In this document: one piece after another, positions 18,969 through 30,900 of the stretch
Numbering within the stretch: the first letter of the stretch is position 1
Layout of the letters: the number at the start of each line of letters is the position of its first letter
Assembly: GCA_043381765.1 (NCBI GenBank)
Contig: JBHJMP010000780.1
Coordinates: forward strand, 1 to 33,383
DNA from: Collodictyon triciliatum
Taxonomy: Eukaryota; CRuMs
Direction of reading: 5' to 3'
Length of the DNA: 33,383 nt
Position numbers and translations under genes: made by a program
Notes under the pieces: generated by a model
The model's input: the letters and a program-made list of their open reading frames with translations, nothing else
Told to the model about the DNA's origin: nothing
The model's database searches: none

Positions 18969-21900
18969 GTCAGTATCGTTTCCGACCCATTCTCAATTTA
19001 TATACGTGATAAAAAAAAGCAACTTTCACATGACCAAACCTATGCAAAACTCTGCAAATGATTGGTAATATCTTTGTCTCGTAATTGCAGCCGGGCGAGT
19101 GCAGTTCGATGGTCCTTGGGAGATTCTGTCAAACAATCTACCTCCCCTCGACTCACGCACATCCCTTACGTACAATAACTCTGTCTATCTCTTTCCTGAA
19201 GGGTTTGATTCACATTCTATCATTTGTTAATAATATATATTCACAGTAAAAGCATCACTGATGAGTTTTTTATTTTAAAAACAAATACGATGATGTATGT
19301 TTTGAAAAGAACGTGCGACAATAAAAAGAGATTATCAACTAGTTATGCTGTCGACTGGGATGAGGATGAGAGGACAGTAAACCACATCTACCGATTTTAC
19401 GACATTCGTTTGTGATGTTTCGCGATTTTAAGACATAAATAAGTTTGATAAATGATTATGTACCAAATAAATAAAATCCTACCCAGGAGCACATATTTAA
19501 ATCCCCTTTTTTTGTTTTGTTTAAACTCGCAGAGGGAATCATATTACAGATTACATGTATGAATACTGTTTGAAGAAACTGTTATTAACGGGCTTCTTTT
19601 TTTGCTAGATGCTTTCAAGTCTGAGCTAGTAATGACAAACGGTGATGCACCCTTGGTCAGAGATGATTTCTGCACCGTGGTTATTGGTGACATGGTTAGT
19701 TGCATACTTTTGAGCCCACTTTGGCTGTCATACCATCTTCAAGTCCTGTAATTGATGCAAAATTGGTATTTACTTTATCTAAATAAAAACTGTTGTGCAG
19801 GTCTATCTGTTTGGAGGACTGACAGACTCATTCATGAGTGATTTGAACAGCTTGGATATGAAAACCCTAACATGGAACCAGATTCAGCCAAAGGGGAAAG
19901 CTCCTAGTGGGCGAAAATTCCCGGTATGTTTTGAATATAAAGGAAAGCTTCACATGTACAGTGGGTATCTACCCGTTGACGTCGGACGCGACCTTTGGAG
20001 TTACAATTCGGGTTTTGCATCATTGTTTACAAATATAATACATTAATTAATATTTCACAAATGAAAGACAAACCTTGGTCGTACAGCTTCGGCTGCAGTC
20101 TCATGACACTAAAATAAAATAAAAGAGAATACGTGTTTTAATGCCACTTATAATCGAACAGATACTATGGCATGGAGCCAAATCGGATACAGCCCTGGCA
20201 GTTATCCATACGTTTATACGCCCATAACAGCAGTTTACGAAGATAAATTGTACGTTTACGGCGGGAGAAATATCCTTGAGGTCATTGTGAACGACTTTTG
20301 GTCTTTTTCATTTGGTAATTATATTTTCTCTCAACATCATCAATACTTAAGCACTTTTACAGAATACCTCACTGATTCATTCTCACTGCAGATACACGAA
20401 TATGGACTGTTTTGGCACTATCGAATCCCAATCAGTACTCTCTTCCTGGTTCATATTTGGGCTCGTTTGCCACAGTTGGTAACAAGCTGTACTTTGTAGC
20501 TGGCCAGAATAAGAATGATGATAATCATCCTGACCCTGGCATATATGCAATCAACTTGGGTAAGTCAACACACACGTATTTTCACTCAAATTAATTATAC
20601 TTTGAAAAAACTGAAACAATGACTGAAACAATAACCGAAACAAGAACCCTAACTCAAAAGAAGAGAAGAGAAGAGAAGAGAAGAGAAAAGAAGAGAAAAG
20701 AAGAGAAAAGAAGAGAAAAGAAGAGAAAAGAAGAGAAAAGAAGAGAAAAGAAGAGAAAAGAAGAGAAAAGAAGAGAAAAGAAGAGAAAAGAAGAGAAAAN
20801 NNNNNNNNNNNNNNNNNNNNNNNNNNNNNNNNNNNNNNNNNNNNNNNNNNNNNNNNNNNNNNNNNNNNNNNNNNNNNNNNNNNNNNNNNNNNNNNNNNNA
20901 AAAGAAAAAAGAAAAAAAAAAAGAAAAGAAAAAAGAAAAGAAAAAAGAAAAGAAAAAAGAAAAGAAAAAAGAAAAGAAAAAAGAAAAGAAAAGAATAGAA
21001 AAGAATAGAAAAGAAAAGAAGAGAAAAGAAGAGAAAAGAAGAAAGAAGAAAGAAGAAAGAAGAAAGAAAAAAGAAGAAAAAAGAAGAAAAAATGAAAAAT
21101 GAAAATAAAAGAAAAGATAAAAGAAAAATGAAAATAAAAAGAAAAGAAAGAAAAAGAAAGAAAAATGAAAATAAAAAGAAAAATAAAAATAAAATGAAAA
21201 TAAAAAGAAAATAAAAAGAAAATAAAAAGAAAATAAAAAGAAAATAAAAAGAAAAAGAAAATGAAAATGAAAATAAAAAGAAAATGAAAATAAAAAGAAA
21301 ATGAAAATAAAAAGAAAATGAAAATAAAATGAAAATAAAAAGAAAATGAAAATAAAAAGAAAATGAAAATAAAAAGAAAATGAAAATAAAAAGAAAATGA
21401 AAATAAAAAGAAAATGAAAATAAAAAGAAAAGAAGAAAAGAAAGAAAAGAAAGAAAAAGAAAGAAAAAGAAAGAAAAAGAAAGAAAAAGAAAGAGGGAGG
21501 AAATGTTAAATTTTATCTGAAGCTTTCGTCCATATAGAAACTCTCGAGTTTGAATTATCCCAGACCTATGAGGATGTCGTCGACAGCTTTCCCTACCTCT
21601 ACGATTATCCAATGCCCCGGCTGTATTCCTCAATGACCGCTGTTGGAAAATTCCTCTTTCTTAATGGCGGTGAAGATATGTACATTACAGATGATGCATG
21701 GATATTCGACACTGGTATATATTCATACATTATATATATATTCATAATATGTACGCCTAATAGATTTCGAAAAAAAAATACTGAACAAAATTGAACACTT
21801 TGCAACAAAGACACAAACGAATGGGTTGGAACTTCCCAGAAGTATTATCCGATTGGTAGAGTTGGTGCAACAATCACCGCTCTGGACAGCCAAAAGCTTG

Positions 21901-24900
21901 CATTCTTTGGGGGTTTGTCGATATCACGAGAAGACACACTTATGAATGACCTCTGGATTTATGACATCAGTAAGTGGTTATTTATTTTAATAGAATCATG
22001 CCATTTAACCACTTTAGACTCACTACTTTACCAGGGAATTCCGAATGGGAGCTCATGTATGACAGAAGACTGCCCGGAGATGACGATACTGACGTTTTTC
22101 CTCCTCCTGTGGATAGCCCTGTATTTATTGATAAAACACACATCTTTTACACAGTTTTACCATCTTCTCACTGGCAACTTTCTCAAGATACTCTGTGGGA
22201 ACGATAACTACGTCTATCTGATTGGAGGAAATCCACCTTCCAACTGGACGAACGAGATATTCTTCCGATTTTCGATCGGTTTGGATGACTTGCGCTTGTT
22301 TTCACCCAAAATACCACTTTTTTAATTTATTTTGATTGAGTGGTAAAACACATAAACCTGATACGATTCATTTTAAAGCATCCAAGACATGGACCAGTAT
22401 GACACCAGACCCTGAGGTTCTCTACCTAGGAAAAGCATACGGTCAGGCATATGTGTGTAGTGATGCCAAAGTGACTGTTTGGGGAGGCATTAAGGCACAT
22501 GAGTATGATGCTTCAAACGAGCTTGGGAATGTGACGACCATCAATCTGCAGAACATGAGTCTTGAATACACCATCGCAGCATCCGACATTTCTGTGAGGG
22601 CAAAATCATCCGCCTTTCTACATGGCGGACATTTTTGCATCCAAGGAGGATGGGAAGTATTGAATGAAGACATGCAGGATGTGTTGTGCTTTGAAGGTTT
22701 TATTAAATTAAAAACGAAGCGATACCACATTACCGTTGATTTTTTCTTTTAAAATGCCCTCACAACTAAAATTCTGATAGATTCCTGGAAAAGATTGAAT
22801 AAGTCACAATACTCGGTTCCGTTTCTTTCTCAAACAAGCTTTGCCAATGTGGGCCTTGGTTTCTTGCTTGGAGGAAATGACGAATCTGGTAGCCCGACAA
22901 ATGACGTGTGGATTTATGATTTCGGTAATAATTAAATGTAGACCTATATGATTTTGAAAACTAGATACACATCCATCATATTTTTGCCATTTTTTAATTT
23001 TAATTTATTTTATTTTTTACTCAGAGAACAGCTTCTGGGATGTCACAAATCTCCCATCTTTTCGTCCCGCACCATTTGCGAGCTACTCAAAAGTAATCAT
23101 GAACGACTATATTCTGATGGCGTCCTCGAAGATGAATGAAGATGCTGACAACCGAATATGGGGCTACAAATATGGTAATAATACACATAACCTATGTACA
23201 AAGTCTACATTATTGTTAATCACTTTTGCTCTGTTTAAATGGCCGTCATCCCAAAGCATCATGGCTGCGCACAATTTAGAAAAATAAATAAATCATTTTA
23301 AATGTTAATAATTCGTTAACGTGCGTTATAGGCTATACATTTTGTTCTGGCTCAACCGCACTTGATGTAAGCGATTCAGGGTATTTGGCTGATGGAAGCG
23401 GGGACTTTGGATATTCCCCATTTACATCGTGTACTTGGAATGTAACTGGAACAAATAACTTGATAGTAAGAGTTCCATTGAGCATAATTTTATGAGGACA
23501 TATTTTCATGAATTTTTTTTAGATTGAAGAAGTTGGCATAGACCCGCATTCGACGATTTTTATCAAATTGAATGGAGAGTGCGGTGACCAAAACATCTAC
23601 GTAAATGGGGTCTCGTCTGGGGTTGAGGTAGATAAATCTTACTTTAGTTGTATCCAGCATTCTTGTACCCAGTGACAATTCTGATTTAACCAGCGCATTC
23701 ACGAATTTCTACGAGCAGGTGACTATAACGACGGAATCACAAGGTGCATGGGTTTTGATTCCATCCATGGAGTTTACTATCTCATTCACAACTTCGTCTC
23801 GCTACATATCCAGAACTGGATTCTCCTTCTTTTACATCGGTAATGTTAATTAAAATTTGTAACACAATACACCAAGTCACGCTACATGTATTATGTTGTA
23901 AAATATCCGTCTCTTCTTGGTAGAATGTCCTTCTGGATTTAATGTGTTCGAAAACGAGTGCTTATGCCCAGGGGGCTCATATATCACACCAAGTGGCGAA
24001 TGTGTTGCATGTTCTGATGGAACTCATCAAAATGCGGAAAATCAAGTAATGTTATAAATGATTATGTGAAGCACCAAATATTACCAAGGTTTATGTACCA
24101 TTTATTTATTTATTTACAAAAAAAAAAAAAACAGCGCTCGTGTATCGCAGATGTTCCTGATGAATACGCTCAAGGTTTCTATTTCTATGGATTTGAACGA
24201 TCACTTTCTTAATCATTTGCCATATAGCATAATATTTGTGCATGCAAATTTAATAAAAATATTTTTAGTCATTGTGGGAGCTGGAACAACAAAAGCCATC
24301 CTGAGGAGTCCTCCTTTGTGTTCTTATGTTATATCAGCCGAGTTTGAAAATACAATATACATCGTTTGCAGCGATTCCATCGAGACAGACGACCAGTTTC
24401 GGATGGATGTGACTGTTTTCTCTATAGAGTCTCCAAGTATGAAGAGATACGATAATTCATATTCTGCTGCATATAAGAAACATCTTCATTATGCACAAAC
24501 AAAAATGAAAAATGAAAAATGCTGCAAAAAATTACGTTTTTTTTTTGGTGCTTATTTTCTAACTTTACCAACTACATATTCAGCGGAGCTGAAATGGAAG
24601 CCTATCCCAACAACAGGAGATACTCCACCAAGTCGTAAAGGGGCATGCTTAGTCTCTACCAATAATCAGATTCTTTATCTGGGAGGAAAGGCATCTGTAG
24701 ACGACGATTCATTCACATACTCGTTCAGTCCACAAAACTCTCATTGGGCAAAAAAGAAAAAGGGGCTTATAAAAAATCCTGGGCATTCCTGCGCTCTGGA
24801 AGGTGGTCACGTTTACATGCATGGTGGAGAATCGGTATGAAATAGCTTGTAATAATTCTTGATTGTAATGGATAAAAAAAAAGCATATGTATTTGTGTAA

Positions 24901-27900
24901 ATTTCTGATGTTTACCCTAAAAACTATAGGAAAGTGGGGACATAGTTAACTCCTTCTTTTCTTACAACGTTGGTAAGATAAACTTTTCAATTTTTCTCTA
25001 CTTCGAATGAATAGTTTATCTGCAGCTGTTCCTTAATGGTGTTTTTATTTGATTCATATTCATAGACAAAGATGAATGGAATACAATTGTGTGGAACAAC
25101 TCTCCCTTGCTCTCTTATCATGCATCCTGGTCATACAAAAACAAACTGTATTTGCTTGGGGGCTATGACGGCAATCAAGAAGTGGATACTGTATATATTG
25201 GAGACCCTAGTATGTTCGGCATCTAGTTTTTTGTTTTCGCTTTCCTTTATCCATCATAGTCCACTCGCTTTTCCATATCTGAATCAAACAAATGTAGAAA
25301 TACATATTGTCTTGCGACTCAATTTTTTTTTTTATTAGAATCGAAGATATGGAGCGATTCAGCATTGAATTTGAATGAGTGTTTGGACTGTGTTCGAGGC
25401 GAGCTTTCTAGCTGTGGCATATCGCGACAGATGGCTGCTTTTGTAGGAAACGAGGACTATATCTACATTTTTGGAGGAGGCCGAGGAGACGCTGCGTTAT
25501 CAGACTTTATGGTCATCGAAAAATGTAGCAACTGAATTGCCGTTTTTCTTTTCCTTTTCCTTTTCCTTTTCCTTTTCCTTTTCCTTTTCCTTTTCCTTTT
25601 CCTTTTTTTTTTATACTATTTTTTTTGCATTTTTAAACCCTGTTTATTATTACCACAGCTAACTCATGTTAATCCTAGCAACCTTAACTGTCCTTGAAAA
25701 ATACGATTTTGGTGAAAAGGCTCCGCTGCCAATAAGAGCGCCAAGTCCTCAAATTCAATCCACAATGGCTATGGCGGGAGAATATCTAATCCTATTTGGG
25801 GGAAGTAATCCCAATACTGATGCTCCCAGCAACGAGATATGGGCTTATAACACGAGTAAAATTCTTATCATGTCAAAAAGTTATATATTGGTAAGGGAGT
25901 GAGTTGGAACTAAACTCTTGTGTTTCTCCCGCGCTAAATACCACAGATGTGAAGTCTTGGACCTCATCAACGACATCCAAGAAGCCGATTCCACGCCAAA
26001 GACACTCCTCTGTAGGCATCTATGAGGACGGATTCGCCATATTTGGTGGACTTGTATCTGTCGGTTCCCAGTACTTTGCCAATGACATGTGGATTTTCAA
26101 TACAAGTAATCCTTCCTAAACTTCAATTTTTTTTTATTTGTGCCCGTAAATCATGAAAATGTCCGACTTTAGTTGAAACATATTTGTATATTCAATAGCG
26201 TCCATGAAGTGGGTTTGCCTGAGTGAGCAGCGAGATGAGAGTGAGGCGCCTGAGCCTCGAAGTGACTTTGTTATGGGATATTTCAACAGTTCTGTATATG
26301 TCTTGGGTGGGAAGGGAGAAAGCGGACCAACGGATTCCAAAGTTTGGAAAGCATCTGTGCCCGAGAAAATCCCCACGGATACAATATTCTGTAATGTCCC
26401 ATCTGATAGGAGTCTATACATGACATATAATTTACCATTCCAAAAATATTACATTTTAAATAACTACCAAATAGTTTGGAAAAGAGAAGTCTTAAACGCC
26501 GCCATATACCGACCTTTTCACACAACCTAAATCATAGACCCTATCGAATGGGAAGTAGTCAAGGTGGACTCTCAGTTATCTAGCAAGCAAAATGTCCTGA
26601 AGCGCTACTCTGTGGCCAGTGTCATGCTAGAAAGCAGAATATTTATGTGGGGCGGTCAGGTAATTACATTTTTCTTTATCTCTTTTTTGCCTTTGCATGC
26701 TTAGGGACTAAGAGGTAGATAATATTCATAAACTTTCTTTAAAATTGACTAATTTTTAGATTATCCAAACGACTGGACAAATCGAAGATTATGGTTCTGT
26801 CTTTGTTTTCGATATGACTTCAAACACTATATCAGCGTTGCCATATTCAGGGCCATATCCAGTGAGTTGGTTCATTTACTTATTTTCTATTAATAGCCAA
26901 CTAGTTCTATGCATCTGACCTTCAATAATTTAAAATATACAGATTGCCAGAGTCTATCATTGTGCATTCATGCGTCACGAAGATTTCTGCATATTTGGAG
27001 GGCGTGACTTCAAAGGGCGCGTGTTGGGGGATATTTGGTGCTTCTCCCAAAGTATTATTTATATGTAGTTCAAATATGCCTCTTTTTTTTTTCCCCCTCA
27101 ATTTGTGTAGTTGTCACATGAAAGCGTTACCAATCAACCTCATCATAAGATAAAACGGAGTGGACCAAAGTATCGACCACATCATCCAACTCTTTCAAAA
27201 GATATGGGATGAGTTGCGGGATGGTCGGAAGCCACTTGATTATTTCCTCCGGATTCGACATATTCAATAATAGGCTGGGCGACGTAGCCGCTTTTCAATT
27301 TGGTAGGATGTTGGTCAATTAATTATTTTCGATTAGAATCGAATTCATATGAATAGACCACAAAGATTCGCACCAAATATCACTTTTTTATTTCATTTTT
27401 TGAAAGAAAACCTGTTGTGGATTCCAATGGGGGCTACAAACGACTTTGGTTCATCTTCTGTTGCATTCCATTCCACTGCACTCTTGGCTGATTTGCTTTA
27501 CAAATACGGAGGCACAACTGAATCAGGAGAGACGAACGAAGTATCAGTCACGAAAATCGGTTGGTTTTAGCAAATGAATGCTTGATAATTACATCGCTAA
27601 CATGGCTTGCACAGTCCTTTTTGTAACTAGTTTATACATTTTTAAATAATTCAATAAAGTCAGTAGTAAAATCCTGTTATTCAATCAAAAGGGATGTGTG
27701 ACTCCGAAACACCTGTTATGCTGACCGGAAGTCGGGAAGTATCGCAGTTAAATCCGCCAAGCTACGGAGGTTACATTATACCTGGGAGTCAGTGTCAATG
27801 GGTTATCGAAAATGCAAATAGCATGATAGCAAATGCGACACTAGCGGGCGAAGATGTGTATGCACATATTTAATATTAACTGCACCAAGTATACCCCCAC

Positions 27901-30900
27901 TTGTTTCCCCACTCTTTTTTTATCAAGTTATTTCGTCAATGAAAGTAATGATATTCTCATTTATTTGCTCAGAATTCGACTATACGATGTCGGTGATATG
28001 GAGGAGAAGCTTATCGGAATACTTAATGAAAAGGCTTCAAACATAGTCATAACCACAGGATTCAGTTCAATTCGAGTAGAAATGTTTATATCGGGGTCAA
28101 TATTTGACTCGGCAATTGAAAGAAACTTCGCAGCAATTTACTCAAGTATGTAAAAAAAAAAATTCCACTACACGCTTGTCGACTTCTACATTATTTCTCA
28201 TGATTTTTTTAACCTATCATCACCTCATAATTTAGATTGTCCGAAGGGAGCTGATTTCTCTTTCAGTGGATGTTCATGCCCATCCGGATATTACGAGGAT
28301 ATACAACGAAATCTTTGTCGTAAATGTAGCTCAGGAAGCAAGAATGTAAGTGCAAATTTAGTTAGTTTTTCAAAATCTGATGAACATAATATTATTTTTA
28401 TGCATTAAAAAACATATACTATATTAGACCGCATGCCCATCTTCGGGTGAAGATAATAGCGCTTTACTCGGGGGTGTGATAGGCGGTGTTTGCGGCGGTC
28501 TTTTGATTGTTGGTCTCATCTTTTACAAGCGCCATCGTGACCATATGAAAAATATTGCAGCACGAGAGCAAAAAATGTTCCTGCATGTTGCATACAAGGA
28601 ACTTGAGTTTGGGCAGATTCTAGGCTCAGGTTCATTTGGAGACGTACGTATCATTTCCTTTCAATCTTTAATTTAATTTTTTTTTGGTTATTATGGTATC
28701 AAATGATATCTCCCCAACCCACAATAAATCATGAAAATAATAACTGACATACAGGTGTACAAAGGGCTGTGGCGTGGGACAGATGTAGCAATTAAAAAGC
28801 TCAATTTTGGGAAAATCACAAAGAAGGCCATACAAGAATTCGAATCGGAAGTTTCAATCATGATGTAAGTGATTGGAAAATGAGTTTTTTTTTCTGAAAA
28901 TTATGTGTCTAATTATGATAAAAAATGGTGTTGATAAATGCGTGAATCAAAAATATTGTAATTTGTAGTGAACTTCGGCATCCAAATGTTGTTCTGTACA
29001 TGGCGGCGTGTGTAGAGCCTCCAAACCTCTGCATTGTATCTGAGCTTATGACGAGAGGAAGTCTATATGACGTAAAATTATTTAAAAATCCTGATTAGAT
29101 TGATTATAGACACTCAAATGAGAAAAATCATCAGATTCTGCATGATGAGCTCCTTGAAATCGGAATGGATATGAAAATCTCATTCTTGATTGATGCAGCC
29201 AAAGGTTTTATTATTGCACTAAATATTTCTTACAAATATACAGCAGATAAAGATACCGCATTCCATTTAAAGTACATTTTTTTCTATGGGAAATAGGTCT
29301 TCAATATCTGCATTTATCAAACCCACCTATTCTTCATCGTGATTTAAAGAGTCCCAATTTGCTGGTGCGTTTTTAGTTATCTATCTGATTTGTATCACAT
29401 TTAGCATGTAACCATAGTTGAAGCTCAAACCAAATTCATCTGTATCAAATTTTTATTATTCGCACAGCTGGATGAAAAATGGAACTTGAAAATAAGGTTC
29501 GATTAATGTGAATGTCACCCAATAGACCATGAGTTTGCATTTCTTGTTTGAGATAATATAATATGCTTATTTTCACTCATAACGGATAGCGACTTTGGCC
29601 TCACTGGTGTCCAAGAACAAGCAAAAAAGGAGTCTGAACCCCCTGGGACGTTGTTCTGGATGGCTCCGGAAGTAGTCAAAGGGATGACATACACGGAAAA
29701 GGCGGATGTATACAGTTACGCAATCATCTGTTGGGAGGTTTTTACCCGCTCAGACCCTTACGAGGTAAGAAAGAGTTTTTTTTATATAAGTTAGTGGATT
29801 GTTTTCTTTTTAATATAAATACGAATACATGACATCTTTAATTTTAATCAAGATAGTAATTTAAACGAAGAGAAAAGAAATAAGGAAAACTTTTATTGAA
29901 TGCTGTTTTTTTTTTTTTTTTGATAATATTAAAATTTCTTTAAAGTAGAATTTGTGGAAGTTTTATCATAGAAAAATGGATGTTATTGCAGGGAGAAATA
30001 GCCGAATCAGTTGCACTGCGAGTCACATGCGATGGATTTCGCCCAACCTTACCCGATTTCGCAATAATGCCTCAAGAGATTCAAGAATTGGTTCAGAAAT
30101 GCTGGGCTGCTGAAATTGACGCGAGACCGGCCTTTCCTGAAGTTTTGAGTTCGTTGAACATATTTTCGACCAATTTTGGCAATGTAACAGCTCAGCTTAA
30201 CAAAGGATTTGAGAAAGAAAAGGCTCCTATCGGCAACATAGCTATTGTCTTTACAGATGTGCAAAGCTCCACTTCTTTATGGGAGAAATCACCGGGTGCG
30301 ATGTCAAGCGCTCTTTCCATCCACAATGATATCTTGCGGGGAGTAATTAAGAGGAATAAGGTGATTGATGAGTTTTGATTTTTATTCTTCATTTTCTGGA
30401 TGAGTTATTGATTATTTTCAATAGATGAACTTCCTTTACCTATAACGGGTTTGAAAAGCATGTTCATTCCCTTTTTTCACAATATGCATATCATGATAGT
30501 TGAATAATTAAGTTTTTTTTTAATAAAATAAACACAAATATCAACACCAACAAACTCTTCAACAGGGTTATGAAGTGAAAACTGAAGGAGATGCTTTCAT
30601 GGTTACTTTTACCAGTGTTAAGAATGCACTCAGCTTTTGCCTCCAGTCGCAAGAGATGCTTCTGGCTGGAGATTGGGATTCTGAAATACTTAGCCATCCA
30701 TCTGGTCGAATGGAATTATACCAAGGAAAAATTATTTTTCGTGGTATTCGCGTCAGAATGGTCAGCATTTCAAATTTCTTTTGTAAATCGCTTTCCTTTT
30801 ACTTAGTTCTAAATATATATACATATATATCCTAATTTTATATATGGACTGTAGGGAATACACTTTGGCGAGCCGATATGCAAAGAAGACCCCGTCACTG

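Larger units (their letters stand above)
19091..23174 (+). other. Kelch propeller 1
   Basis: Exons 2-13: 19091-19225, 19609-19694, 19801-20011, 20162-20314, 20392-20559, 21538-21714, 21811-21969, 22035-22120, 22188-22278, 22379-22696, 22781-22924, 23025-23174. Blade signatures are the Gly-Gly pairs VYLFGG, LYVYGG, LFLNGG, LAFFGG, VYLIGG, VTVWGG and FLLGG, each followed about 10-15 residues later by a W/Y-containing strand (DLWSYN, DFWSFS, DAWIFD, DLWIYD, DVWIYD). Most blade exons are flanked by phase-1 introns. Exon 2 ends at GTTAAT after SHSII; exon 10 could also start at 22155, which stays in frame but leaves a 34-bp intron. Confidence 0.85.
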
